56,181 nt of DNA from Marinoscillum sp. (GCA_024305105.1 JAMWZA010000017.1:1-56181); one strand, 5' to 3'. Positions 45,649 through 55,282 are shown, numbered from the stretch's first letter. A program made the numbers and translations. Notes: generated by a model not told the origin, from the letters alone.

Positions 45649-46884
45649 ATGACAGTAGAAACTAAGGCCAAGTTCTCTCAATATCAATACCTCTTAGTGG
45701 CTATCATTACATTAGTTTTCTTGACGATTGTTTTGGACTACATGCTCACGTCTGCATTGTCAGCAATCCTTCTTCCAGAACTTAACATTACTACCAAGCA
45801 GTTCGGTTTACTTGCCTCAGCTTATCCCATTAGTGCAGGAATAACAGCCATATTATTATCGGGATATGCTGACAAATTTGATCGTAAAAAAATACTACTA
45901 TTCTTTTACTCGGGTTTTTTACTGGGAGTTCTGTTTTGTACAATTGCGCCCTCCTTTCAAATATTAATTGTTGCTCGGATAATAACGGGGACGTTTGGAG
46001 GTGTTGTTGGCTCTATTTGTTTTGCCATCATAGCTGATCTTTTTGAAACGACTCAAAGAGGAAGAGCTATGGGGTTTCTTCAAATGGCTTCTGCTGGGAC
46101 TCAAATTTTAGGTTTACCACTTGCGCTCTACCTGGCTTCTGAGTTGGATTGGCATTTAGCTTTTGGGTTGATTTTGTTCATAGGAATCATTACGGTTTTT
46201 CTCATTATTTGGAAAATAAATCCCGTAAATGGACATCTTAAAAACCCAGTTAAAGTCAACCCTTGGCGTCATTCATTAAAAATAATCAGCAATAGAAAGT
46301 ATCTAATAGTGTTTTTAAACAATACCCTTTTGGTCGCAGGAGATGTTATTTTGATGACTTTTAGCTCAGCATTTTGCACTAACAACCTTGGGGTATCTCT
46401 TGAAAACCTCCCTTTACTATATGGGTTTGCCGGGGCTGCAACTTTCATATGCTCTCCCCTTATTGGCCGTTTGACAGATAAATTTGGAACACTCAATGTT
46501 TTCGTGGTAGGGAGTATAATCACAATAGTGACGGTCGCGGTTTTTACAAACCTGGGAATAAACCCTTTTTGGTCGGTCATCATCGTTCATACGTTAATTT
46601 TTGTTGGAATTAATGCTCGGAGCATCTCATCTTCAGCTTTGGGAACAATTATGCCCGATGTAGAAGACCGGGGTGCATTCATGGCTGTTGATGCGGCGAT
46701 GCAACTGGCAGTTGCAGGTTCGGCAGCCATACTGGCGGGGTTAATCGTGTTTCAATCGGAGGATGGAATGATCAATAATTTTTCCACCTTAGGTTTTGTG
46801 GTAATTTCACTAATGCTGATGACTATTGGATTGATGTTTATTATTACTCGAATGGTAAAAAGAAAGAATATCAGATCGACTTAA
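45649..46884 (+). CDS. Major facilitator superfamily transporter
   Basis: 411 residues, about 12 transmembrane helices, DHA1-like drug/sugar efflux type. The loop motif GYADKFDRKKI (between helices 2 and 3) is the MFS motif A; the second half repeats GRLTDKFGTLNVFV. No periplasmic domain. It starts 1 bp after the TPR/AraC gene, so both are co-transcribed, and is followed after 23 bp by a TonB receptor. Export of a small molecule across the inner membrane is likely; the substrate is not apparent. Confidence 0.92.
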   Translation: MTVETKAKFSQYQYLLVAIITLVFLTIVLDYMLTSALSAILLPELNITTKQFGLLASAYPISAGITAILLSGYADKFDRKKILLFFYSGFLLGVLFCTIAPSFQILIVARIITGTFGGVVGSICFAIIADLFETTQRGRAMGFLQMASAGTQILGLPLALYLASELDWHLAFGLILFIGIITVFLIIWKINPVNGHLKNPVKVNPWRHSLKIISNRKYLIVFLNNTLLVAGDVILMTFSSAFCTNNLGVSLENLPLLYGFAGAATFICSPLIGRLTDKFGTLNVFVVGSIITIVTVAVFTNLGINPFWSVIIVHTLIFVGINARSISSSALGTIMPDVEDRGAFMAVDAAMQLAVAGSAAILAGLIVFQSEDGMINNFSTLGFVVISLMLMTIGLMFIITRMVKRKNIRST

Positions 46885-46907
46885 AGTTCTGTTTTTCTCA
46901 GCTTCTA

Positions 46908-49439
46908 ATGAATCTGAATCAATTGAAAAACTTATTAAATAAGGGTCATACAAGGTCTAAAATTGTCTGGACAGTAGTCTTCTTTTTGTTTAGCCTAGGC
47001 TTATCGCAGGAAAATGCAATGGCCAATGTTCTGAATGATTCTATTATCATTACTCCAAAACAAGAACAGAAGGAAAACAAACTAAAAACGCTAAGGCAAA
47101 CCATTCGTGGGCAGGTCATAGATGAAGAGAGCAAATTACCGCTGATAGGAGTGACAGTAATGATTGAAAACTCCACACCTCTTATTGGTGCTACGACTAA
47201 TATTGACGGAAATTTCCGGATTGAAAATGTGCCAGTCGGGCGCATTAATCTGCAACTTTCATATATCGGTTATGAGCAAAAAGTAATTCCAAATATAGTG
47301 GTGAATTCGGCCAAGGAAGTGGTACTAAAGCTTACCCTGCATGAGAATGCCACCAAAATGGAGGAGGTGACCGTAGTAGCACAAATGGACAAAGGAACTC
47401 CTATCAATGACATGGCATTGGTTAGCGCCAGATCAATCTCTCCTGAGGAATCAAACAGATATGCAGGACCTTTTAACGATCCTACCCGAATCATGTCAAA
47501 CTACGCAGGGATAGCTACAACTCAAGATGGTAGCAATGACATTATCGTTCGGGGTAATTCACCAAAATACATCCAATGGAGATTGGAAGGTGTACAAATC
47601 ACCAACCCAAACCATTTCGCCAATCAAAGTGGGATCGGTACGGGAGGCATCAGTGCACTCAACAATAATTTGCTGGCTACTTCCGATTTCTACACCTCCG
47701 CATTCACTGCTGAATATGGTGATGTATTGTCTGGGGTGTACGACATTAAATTAAGATCCGGAAACAATGAACGGTTTGAAGGGGTGTTTGGAGTAGGGAT
47801 CATGGGTACGGACATTACCCTGGAAGGCCCGCTCAAAAAGGGCTATACCGGCTCTTATCTCGTTAACTACCGTTACTCTACTATCACGCTGATAAGCAAC
47901 CTCGGCCTGGTTGACCGCAGTGGCGTTACCATTTTTCAAGATGGCGCGTTCAAAATCATGTTACCTTCCGATAAGCTAGGTACTTTTTCGATTTTTGGTT
48001 TGGGTGGTTACAGTGGGTTTGACTTAGAGAATATGTCGGGCCTGGAAGCTATGGGGTCGCCTGGTCACAGCGCTCAATTGAGCACTCTGTCGAAAGACCA
48101 TTCCACCAGAAGTTATCTATTTAATACTGGCATCAACCACTCGATCAATTTATCCCAAAAAACCTATCTCAATACTTCTGTAGTATACTCTACTGATGGC
48201 ATCAATGATAATGTACAAGCCAGGGCCATTTCTTCTGCACGAGCTCAGGGTTCATCTTACCAATATTTTGATGGAGACTTGAGCAAGTCAACCTACCGGG
48301 GAGCGGTGACCTTTCACTATAAAATCAACAATCAGCATAAGCTACAGGCAGGATTCAAGTATGCCCATTTCAGCTATGACTATTTCCAGCAACTGCAGAA
48401 AGATACCGTATCGGCTCAGGTAGTACTCGCCGATTTTAATGAACAAATGAGCACCCTTAGGAATTTCATCAACTGGAAATTTCAGGCATTCGGCAAGCTC
48501 ACATTTATTGCAGGCCTTCATCAGATGAATGAATTCTACAATAAAAATCGAACATTAGAACCGCGATTTGCCATGAGTTGGGAGCTGAACCCCAGTATTG
48601 ATTTGACACTGGGATATGGAAAGCACAGCACCATGGAAAGTGTTCATAACTATTTTGCCAAAGTGGCAAATGACCAAGGCACAGTCACAGAACCCAACCG
48701 CAATCTGGGGCTGCTGAAAGCAGACCATTATACGCTTGCGATAGAAAAGCGATTTCGACCCGATTTAAAAGCAAAATTGGGACTATACTATCAGTGGCTG
48801 TATGATTTGCCAGTAGCGAATGAAGATACTAGCTACTATGCCACGCTAAATGAAAGAATAGACTATGAATACGTACATCTTGTCAATGAAGGGAAAGGCA
48901 AGAATTATGGAGTGGAGCTTACTATCGAGAAATTCTTTAACAATAGCTACTACTTCTTGATCAATATGTCGCTCTTTCAATCGAAGTACAAAACCCTGGA
49001 AAACAGATGGCGAAATACACAATATAATAGCCAGTATATAGCCAACATATTAGCTGGAAAGGAATTTCTGAATCTTGGAAGAAAGGACAATCAGGCGCTC
49101 ACGATTAATCTAAAAGTTTTTGTGGGCGGAGGAAGAAAAATAATACCCCTTAGAAGAGATGATCAGGGCCACCTAAATGTAGATCCGGCCAATGACCGAT
49201 ACTGGGATTATGAAAAGGCCTATGAATCATCACTTGAGGACCTATATCAGATAGATCTCTCCATGAGTTACAAGTGGAATAAACTAAAAACAACGCACGA
49301 ATTTTACCTCAATATCTATGATATCACTGGTGTAAAAGGCAGAATATCTGAGTATTATGATGAAAGCGAACCTGATAACATCGGCTATGTCACACAGGTC
49401 GGACTCTTCCCTAATCTCATGTATAAGGTCTATTTCTAA
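46908..49439 (+). CDS. TonB-dependent receptor (non-SusC type)
   Basis: 843 residues. A hydrophobic signal (KIVWTVVFFLFSLGLSQENA), a carboxypeptidase-regulatory-like domain (TIRGQVIDEESKLPLIGVTV, about 64-145), a plug (about 160-280, including NDIIVRGNSPKYIQWRLEGV) and a beta-barrel ending MYKVYF. There is no SusD partner and no linker of the SusC kind, so it resembles siderophore- or metabolite-type receptors. Co-directional with the MFS gene and the regulator; a joint system for one compound is plausible but the compound is unknown. Confidence 0.92.
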   Translation: MNLNQLKNLLNKGHTRSKIVWTVVFFLFSLGLSQENAMANVLNDSIIITPKQEQKENKLKTLRQTIRGQVIDEESKLPLIGVTVMIENSTPLIGATTNIDGNFRIENVPVGRINLQLSYIGYEQKVIPNIVVNSAKEVVLKLTLHENATKMEEVTVVAQMDKGTPINDMALVSARSISPEESNRYAGPFNDPTRIMSNYAGIATTQDGSNDIIVRGNSPKYIQWRLEGVQITNPNHFANQSGIGTGGISALNNNLLATSDFYTSAFTAEYGDVLSGVYDIKLRSGNNERFEGVFGVGIMGTDITLEGPLKKGYTGSYLVNYRYSTITLISNLGLVDRSGVTIFQDGAFKIMLPSDKLGTFSIFGLGGYSGFDLENMSGLEAMGSPGHSAQLSTLSKDHSTRSYLFNTGINHSINLSQKTYLNTSVVYSTDGINDNVQARAISSARAQGSSYQYFDGDLSKSTYRGAVTFHYKINNQHKLQAGFKYAHFSYDYFQQLQKDTVSAQVVLADFNEQMSTLRNFINWKFQAFGKLTFIAGLHQMNEFYNKNRTLEPRFAMSWELNPSIDLTLGYGKHSTMESVHNYFAKVANDQGTVTEPNRNLGLLKADHYTLAIEKRFRPDLKAKLGLYYQWLYDLPVANEDTSYYATLNERIDYEYVHLVNEGKGKNYGVELTIEKFFNNSYYFLINMSLFQSKYKTLENRWRNTQYNSQYIANILAGKEFLNLGRKDNQALTINLKVFVGGGRKIIPLRRDDQGHLNVDPANDRYWDYEKAYESSLEDLYQIDLSMSYKWNKLKTTHEFYLNIYDITGVKGRISEYYDESEPDNIGYVTQVGLFPNLMYKVYF

Positions 49440-49549
49440 GGTTAATCAGCGGTGAATACCGCAGAACTATTCAAATCATTAGTAAGCCGATACCCATTTT
49501 GGTTGTTCAAACCTAAGCCTGGCTAAAAAGTACCAAATCTCATTATTAA

Positions 49550-49571
49550 GTTCCGAATTTCATTTTAGAAC
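49550..49571. promoter_or_regulatory. Candidate AraC-type binding site downstream of the TonB receptor
   Basis: GTTCCGAATT followed by TCATTTTAGAAC. Same length and outer GTTC...GAAC frame as the element at 41486. It lies 164 bp before the ATG at 49735. Confidence 0.45.
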
Positions 49572-49734
49572 GATGCACTCCTCCTACCCCAGCATCTTTG
49601 TATTGTCAATTCGATAAAACACAGCATATGATCTTCGGATGCTGATTCCTTTGATCATTTCTAAATAGACTAAATATAACGAAAGGTGCTTTGTGAAAAT
49701 CGGAGATTTCAGAAAACTAAAACATCTAATTATC

Positions 49735-50382
49735 ATGAAAAAGCTATTAACCATTCTTTTATTTTCTTGCGCGTTTAGCGCTTTTGCTCAAGTTAACTCA
49801 TCGAAGAGTGAAGAAACCGAAGTTACCCACAAGTGGAGGGTGAGTTTACCTTATATTGTTCCAGATGAGATTATCTATGGTTATGGCAAGCGTACAAGTG
49901 TTCAAATGGTAGAATTACATGTAAAGCGCAACCTGGATAATAAGAACATCTTTGGGGTAAAGTTTGCCACATGGCGCCTATTCCAACCTATGGGAATTAC
50001 CTGGTGGGATGGTGTTGTAGATAAAATTGAGTCTGGAACTGAATATTACGATGGATTTTTAAGAGAAACAGGAATTGGCGTTACCTACCAACGCATGCTT
50101 TGGAAAGGGCTTTTTGCCTCTATTGAAGTGCTGCCGCAGTTTCAAACCTATACCGATCTAGACGGTAATAAGATCAAAAATGGTTTTAAACTTTATAACT
50201 CATATCATTTAGGCTATCATTTCGCATTTGGTAAGAAAAAACGATTTTTCATAGAACCTCAGGTTCATATCAATCAATGGTTTTTTGATAATAATTCTCC
50301 TGAAGGGTTTAAGGAGTTTGATGACAAATATGGAAACATCTTTCTTTTTGAGCCGAACCTTTACTTAGGCTGGAAATTTTAA
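49735..50382 (+). CDS. Secreted protein of unknown function, outer membrane barrel-like
   Basis: 215 residues from the ATG at 49735; a GTG at 49693 would place the signal peptide too far in. Signal MKKLLTILLFSCAFSAFAQ. The mature part alternates polar and hydrophobic residues with many aromatics (VQMVELHVKRNLDNKNIFGV, YHLGYHFAFGKKKRFFIEPQ, FEPNLYLGWKF), ending in an aromatic, as outer membrane barrels do. No family name recognised. Confidence 0.72.
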   Translation: MKKLLTILLFSCAFSAFAQVNSSKSEETEVTHKWRVSLPYIVPDEIIYGYGKRTSVQMVELHVKRNLDNKNIFGVKFATWRLFQPMGITWWDGVVDKIESGTEYYDGFLRETGIGVTYQRMLWKGLFASIEVLPQFQTYTDLDGNKIKNGFKLYNSYHLGYHFAFGKKKRFFIEPQVHINQWFFDNNSPEGFKEFDDKYGNIFLFEPNLYLGWKF

Positions 50383-50446
50383 GCTATGGACTGACAAGTC
50401 AAGGTTCACCAATTTTGGCTTGTCAGGCACTTGTGAAAATATACGA

Positions 50447-51043
50447 ATGAAAACCATCAATAACTTCATAAAGATTGATAAGGCAAAGCGGATTGGATTG
50501 TTTTTCCTTTTAGCATTTCCTGCTTATGGATTTGGGCGTTCTCTTTTCGAAAGTGAAAATGAATCAGAGCAATATTTAGGTACTGCATTAATCCTTATAA
50601 ACTCAACACTGGTCTTATTTATTGGCATCTGGTTAAGGAAAGCTCTACGACAATACAACGAGCTGGTTGGAAACCTCTATTTCCTGTCAAGATTATTTGA
50701 AGCAACAGCTCTTGCAAGTTTGACACTAGATCTAATGCCAACAATTAGCATATCAAATGATTGGGATATTTTCTTGCCATGGTCGTTTTAGGACTTGGAA
50801 GTATTCCAATGTGCATCCTACTTTACAAACATGCAATTGCACCAAAATGGTTGGGATTGTGTTGGGCTGCAGGATATGCAATGATGGCTTTTGGTTTTTT
50901 TATGGAATGTTTGGCAAAAACTGGAGCATGAATTTGTTAGGACTTGGGGCATTATGGGAAATAACTTTTGCTATTTGGTTAATCATAAAAGGTGGAAAAA
51001 TCTATAAAGGATCGGTGATTCTTTCGAGGACTTCAGGAGCTTA
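50447..51043 (+). pseudogene. DUF4386-like membrane protein gene, broken by two frameshifts
   Basis: Three pieces in successive frames add up to one DUF4386-like protein. Piece 1 (50447-50791) gives RIGLFFLLAFPAYGFGRSLF and FIGIWLRKALRQYN. Piece 2, from about 50779 to a stop at 50931, gives MVVLGLGSIPMCILLYKHAI and WLGLCWAAGYAMMAFGFFME. Piece 3, up to 51043, gives LLGLGALWEITFAIWLIIKG. The order and content match the usual helices of that family. Both shifts are of the same sense, one base missing, near T- and A-runs, so sequencing error is as likely as true decay. Function of the family is unknown. Confidence 0.75.
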
Positions 51044-51215
51044 GGACAAACACCGAAAAAGTTCAATTCAGAACCCCTGCTTCAAAATTGCCATGCCTGA
51101 AGCATAGTTTACATCCGATCTTCAAATTTGATAGTATTCGCCCCATAGCTTACAACAGTACCTCAGGGAAGCTTGTGACCTTTGTAGCTTATTAAAAATT
51201 AACAGTACGACCAAA

Positions 51216-52238
51216 ATGAAAATGCGATTTACACCGATCATTTTATTCATAGCAAGAGCCTGCGTTTCGGTTTTTTTATCTGGCTGTGCCTTTGGATTAC
51301 AGCCATTACCAGACACTGTCCAGGAACAATTAAATGATGCGGTGGATCAGGGCATGGATGGTGCCATCGTCTGCATTAATCGACCGGAAGATATTCAATT
51401 GTACGCAGCTGGGTGGAAAAACCGTGAAGACCAGATTCCAGCAGACCCGCATGCATTGTTCAAGATTGCAAGTATCAGTAAGCTATACATCGCTGCTGCG
51501 ACTACTCGATTGGTTGCAGATGAGAAATTATCATTGGACAAAACGCTGGTTGAGTACATCCCAGAAGTATCAGGTCGCGTTGAATTTTCAGATCAGATCA
51601 CCCTGAAGATGATGCTCCAACACAGAAGCGGCATACTGGATTATGGTTTTGAACCGGAGATTGACGGAGAAACATTTGATGATTACCTCTCATTCGCTGC
51701 TCGGATTTATGACAAACCTGCGGTATTTAAGCCAAACAAGAAGTATCGGTATTCTAACAGCAACTATTTATTACTCGGTGAAATCATGGATCGGACATTG
51801 GGGTACTCTCATCATACTTACATCCGCGATGAGTTGTTAACGCCTCTTGGTTTAACTAACACCTATAATGTCCCGAGCGAGGTAGATATGGAAGAAGTGA
51901 TGAGCGGTTACCTGAAGGGTTGGGAACCGGACGTAAAGGACTGGGAATTTCCTTTGCCAGGCGGATCCATGATCGCTACTGCAGAAGATGTAAGCATCTT
52001 TCTCAGAGCACTCATCGATGGTACCATATTTTCACCTGAAGAGCAGGTCATTTACACATCGGTCTATCCCTACGAACATACCGGTTGGCTTCCAGGCTAC
52101 ACGAGCATCGCTCGCTACCACCCTGATATTGACGCCGTAGTGGTCCAGTTTGTGAATACCAGTGGCAAAGAAATTTACTGGCTCGAACTCAAAAGGCTCT
52201 ATAAGCGCATTGTCCGAATCCTTGAAATGAAAAACTAA
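51216..52238 (+). CDS. Serine hydrolase of the beta-lactamase/class C family, lipoprotein (copy 1)
   Basis: 340 residues. Lipobox SVFLSGC (C24). Penicillin-binding fold with S86-I-S-K89 in KIASISKLY, Y179-S-N181 in KYRYSNSNYLLLG and H288-T-G290 in YEHTGWLPGY, the three class C-type motifs. Members include D-alanyl-D-alanine hydrolases, esterases and peptidases; there is no evidence that this one degrades antibiotics. A close paralogue lies at 52850, with a small barrel-like gene between. Confidence 0.9.
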   Translation: MKMRFTPIILFIARACVSVFLSGCAFGLQPLPDTVQEQLNDAVDQGMDGAIVCINRPEDIQLYAAGWKNREDQIPADPHALFKIASISKLYIAAATTRLVADEKLSLDKTLVEYIPEVSGRVEFSDQITLKMMLQHRSGILDYGFEPEIDGETFDDYLSFAARIYDKPAVFKPNKKYRYSNSNYLLLGEIMDRTLGYSHHTYIRDELLTPLGLTNTYNVPSEVDMEEVMSGYLKGWEPDVKDWEFPLPGGSMIATAEDVSIFLRALIDGTIFSPEEQVIYTSVYPYEHTGWLPGYTSIARYHPDIDAVVVQFVNTSGKEIYWLELKRLYKRIVRILEMKN

Positions 52239-52253
52239 CGCATTAATCAAATC

Positions 52254-52805
52254 ATGATACGATCCATATTAATAATCCAAATCCTATTATTCCCAGTGGT
52301 GCTTCAAGCACAAACAAGTGATGTGGAAAAGACAGGTAAATTGGGTTTTGGTATGAATACTGGTTTTAATGGTGAACTAGGTGCCTTTCAAGCTACTCCA
52401 AGTCTGGCATATTTGAAGGGCAACAGTCAGTTCGAACTAGGCATTGGTTTCAATCCATTTGATCGGGCAGACCAAACGCTACTGAGTGGAGATATGAACT
52501 ACAAATATTTTCCCAATGGATTAGCACAGAAATTCAACCTCTATTTTATCACACAACTATCCATCATTCATAATCAACGAAACACCTACTATCCGGCCAC
52601 CTACAACTACCTCTTTCTGAATGCCGGATACGGTTTTCAAATCAACCTCTTTAAGGATGCTTACCTGGGCACTAATGTTAAAATCGGTACTTTCACCTAC
52701 AACAAAACCTCCGAGAACCCCTATGAAGGATTTCAGTCAACAGACTTTTTTGATGAAACTGGATTTATGTTTGACTTTCACTTACACATTAGCTATTTCT
52801 TATAA
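52254..52805 (+). CDS. Secreted beta-barrel-like protein of unknown function
   Basis: 183 residues, signal peptide MIRSILIIQILLFPVVLQAQ. The mature part has glycine- and aromatic-rich amphipathic strands (LGFGMNTGFNGELGAFQATP, FELGIGFNPFDRADQTLLSG, NYLFLNAGYGFQINLFKDAY) and ends FHLHISYFL with a terminal hydrophobic residue, as expected for an outer membrane protein. No family recognised. It sits 15 bp after one serine hydrolase gene and 44 bp before its paralogue, so the three are probably one operon. Confidence 0.78.
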   Translation: MIRSILIIQILLFPVVLQAQTSDVEKTGKLGFGMNTGFNGELGAFQATPSLAYLKGNSQFELGIGFNPFDRADQTLLSGDMNYKYFPNGLAQKFNLYFITQLSIIHNQRNTYYPATYNYLFLNAGYGFQINLFKDAYLGTNVKIGTFTYNKTSENPYEGFQSTDFFDETGFMFDFHLHISYFL

Positions 52806-52849
52806 ATCACTTCATAACGCGATAAACGAACTTCTAAACCAATATAACC

Positions 52850-53884
52850 ATGACTTCTCGCAAAACCATTGTTATTAGAATACTGCTCTTTGTTGGAACC
52901 GCCATTTCCTTATTTTTCGTTCCGTGGCTACTGGTCAAAGCATGGATCTTACCTCTGCCAGATACGGTCCAGGAGCAGTTAGATGAAGCCATTGGTCATG
53001 GGTTTGATGGGATGGTCGTTTACATTGATCAGGGTGGTCAATCACCTCAGTATTTTGCTTCCGGTTGGCATGATCGAGATTCCAAGATACCCGCCAAACC
53101 AGACGCACTGTTTAAGATTGCCAGCATAGGTAAGCTCTATGATGCCGTAGCTGTGACCAAAATGGTTAGCTCAGGGCGCTTGTCATTGGATAAAACCCTT
53201 GCTAATTACATGCCTGAACTGGCAGGCACTATTGATAATGCCGAGCAGATCACGTTACGAAACATGATCCAGCACCGAAGTGGGATTCCCAACTATACAG
53301 ATGCACCAAATTATTGGGCAGCTCCTTCCATGACCTATGAAGAAATCCTCAGCTCGATTCAGGGCCTACCAGCAAACTTTGAACCGGATGAGGATTATCA
53401 GTACTGCAACACCAATTACCTGCTGCTAGGCAAGATCATGGATAAGGTGCTGGGATACGAGAATTCCCATTTCAAACAAGAAGAGATCCTGACTCCACTC
53501 AAGCTGACCCATACCTATGCATCATTGAACGAAGCGAATATGGATGATATAATGAGTGGGTATCACGTTGGACATCCACACGATTTAAAAGCAGACGATC
53601 TTGGAATGATAGCAACTGCCGAGGATGTAGGGATTTTCTTAAGAGCGCTGAACGACGGATCTTTATTTGAGGAGGGCGAAAAGGAAATCTATTCTTCCAT
53701 TTACGAGTACGAACATGCAGGCTGGGTGCCGGGATATCAGAGTTTTGCAGAATACCATGAAGATGAGGATGTCGTACTGGTGGCCTTTTACAGTACAACG
53801 GATCCTAAACTGTACAATTGGAATTTGTCAGAGATTGTAAACAGTCGCATTGTCAAAATATTAAAACGACAAGAAAACTCATAA
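52850..53884 (+). CDS. Serine hydrolase of the beta-lactamase/class C family, membrane-anchored (copy 2)
   Basis: 344 residues. It opens with a transmembrane anchor (IRILLFVGTAISLFFVPWLL) in place of the lipobox of copy 1. The motifs are S92-I-G-K95 in KIASIGKLY, Y-C-N in YQYCNTNYLLLG, and H-A-G in YEHAGWVPGYQ. It aligns with copy 1 from LPDTVQEQLDEA to the C-terminus, so the two arose by duplication and then changed the membrane anchor. Substrate unknown. Confidence 0.9.
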   Translation: MTSRKTIVIRILLFVGTAISLFFVPWLLVKAWILPLPDTVQEQLDEAIGHGFDGMVVYIDQGGQSPQYFASGWHDRDSKIPAKPDALFKIASIGKLYDAVAVTKMVSSGRLSLDKTLANYMPELAGTIDNAEQITLRNMIQHRSGIPNYTDAPNYWAAPSMTYEEILSSIQGLPANFEPDEDYQYCNTNYLLLGKIMDKVLGYENSHFKQEEILTPLKLTHTYASLNEANMDDIMSGYHVGHPHDLKADDLGMIATAEDVGIFLRALNDGSLFEEGEKEIYSSIYEYEHAGWVPGYQSFAEYHEDEDVVLVAFYSTTDPKLYNWNLSEIVNSRIVKILKRQENS

Positions 53885-54160
53885 GAAACTTCTTGATCGC
53901 GCGGCTGCTATTTTAAGGTGATACTTCCACAGCCTACAAGCAAAAAATTCGATATTTCTGAAAGTCAGTTCTTTTGATACTTATGACACACTATGGGCGA
54001 ATGTTGCGCTTGGAAGGAACATTGGCTGCCAAATAGCCTCGTAGGTCCTAATGCATGATTAGTGCTGGGCCGCATGGTTCTATACCTGATTTCCTTATCT
54101 TTAAACTAGTAAATCCGCTGCTTGAAACAAGAGGATAAAGGTTAGCTCTCATTGAAAAAA
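53885..54160. other. Gene-free stretch
   Basis: 276 bp without a credible gene, repeat or terminator with a T-run. It separates the serine hydrolase group from the ClbS/DfsB-like pair and probably contains the promoter of the latter. Confidence 0.5.
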
Positions 54161-54631
54161 ATGACCGAAAAAGAGAAACAAATCAGATCGAATGTTGGAC
54201 TCCTCACGAGTGAATTAGAAGCCTTAGTAAAGTTCTTCCATCAAGGTCTTGATTATGATATGATGGTCTATGAATTCTGGAATGCAAAGGATATCCTTGG
54301 ACATATTACCTTTTGGCATGAGAGTTTTGCACGCAATATTTCTGATTTAGGTAATGGCATACCTCCGAATCCTGTAAAAGGGAAATTGTCAGAAGTTAAT
54401 AAATTGAGTGTTGCTACAACAAAGTCTGCAACGATAAACGAATTAATTGAACGACTCAGAATTGCTCAGAAAGTGATTGAAGAATTCATATTTCTGGATT
54501 CCATTACGGCCATTCCCTACAAGAAAGGTTCTCGTGATTATTCCAGAGAAGAGCATTTGGAGATTGTTTCAAATCACATCCGCAAACACCTTGATGACAT
54601 GAAGAAAGCATATGCCACGACCAAAAAATAA
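54161..54631 (+). CDS. ClbS/DfsB-like four-helix protein, gene 1 of a pair
   Basis: 156 residues from the ATG at 54161 (a TTG at 54152 is rejected). DinB-superfamily look with the block WNAKDILGHITFWHESFARN and a late histidine in EEHLEIVSNHIRKHLDDM. ClbS, a related protein, protects against colibactin by opening its cyclopropane; most others are uncharacterised. It overlaps the next gene by 20 bp, a strong sign of co-expression. Assigned by pattern, not by search. Confidence 0.78.
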   Translation: MTEKEKQIRSNVGLLTSELEALVKFFHQGLDYDMMVYEFWNAKDILGHITFWHESFARNISDLGNGIPPNPVKGKLSEVNKLSVATTKSATINELIERLRIAQKVIEEFIFLDSITAIPYKKGSRDYSREEHLEIVSNHIRKHLDDMKKAYATTKK

Positions 54632-55109
54632 AACAGAACTGCTGGATATAAGCAAAATGAATTTTGAGGCTCTGATGAGCTTTATTGAAAGCATGTCTCA
54701 AAAAGAGCAGAATCAAGAATTCCCAAAAGGAACCATGAACAGAAATTTTCGAGATGTTCTGATGCACCTTCACCATTGGCACTTAATGATGCTTGAATGG
54801 TATACAATTGGCATGAGAGGAGAAAAGCCTGAGATGCCAGCCAAAGGCTATACTTGGAAATCAACTCCGGAGTTAAACAAATGGATTTGGGAAAAATACA
54901 GCGATATAAGACTTGAAGATGCTATGGAGAATGTTAACTCTAGTTACAATAAAGTCAGGGATATCATTGCCAAACACAGCAATGAAGAACTATTTGAAAA
55001 GAAACGATACAAGTGGACAGGGACAACTTCGTTGGGCGCATACCTTATTTCAGCGACTTCCAGTCATTATGACTGGGCAATAAAACTCATAAAGAAAGCA
55101 AAGAATTGA
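54612..55109 (+). CDS. ClbS/DfsB-like four-helix protein, gene 2 of a pair
   Basis: 165 residues. The start MPRPKNKTELLDISKMNFEA and the block NFRDVLMHLHHWHLMMLEWY, followed by KGYTWKSTPELNKWIWEKYS and ATSSHYDWAIKLIKKA, are typical of the DUF1706/ClbS-like family. Histidines in the HLHHWH segment and in SSHYDW could bind metal. The gene starts 20 bp inside the previous one. Two different members of the same fold coupled in one transcript suggest a heteromer or two related activities. Confidence 0.85.
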   Translation: MPRPKNKTELLDISKMNFEALMSFIESMSQKEQNQEFPKGTMNRNFRDVLMHLHHWHLMMLEWYTIGMRGEKPEMPAKGYTWKSTPELNKWIWEKYSDIRLEDAMENVNSSYNKVRDIIAKHSNEELFEKKRYKWTGTTSLGAYLISATSSHYDWAIKLIKKAKN

Positions 55110-55282
55110 AAACGAGAATCTGGTCTCAGAATTCTTAGACTCCCATTGGCAGTGTATGATCCTGAAATAAGCGACTTCTAAAGCTCACCTAAAAAGATAA
55201 TTCGTTAGAGCCATTTCAACTTATTTAACAATTTTATCTTGGTAAGGTGTTCCACTTTTGACCACTGCCACAATTCGATGTA

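Noticed and set aside
51216-53884. Antibiotic resistance by the two class C-like serine hydrolases.
   Set aside because: The motifs define a broad hydrolase family; anchors and context do not support beta-lactamase function.
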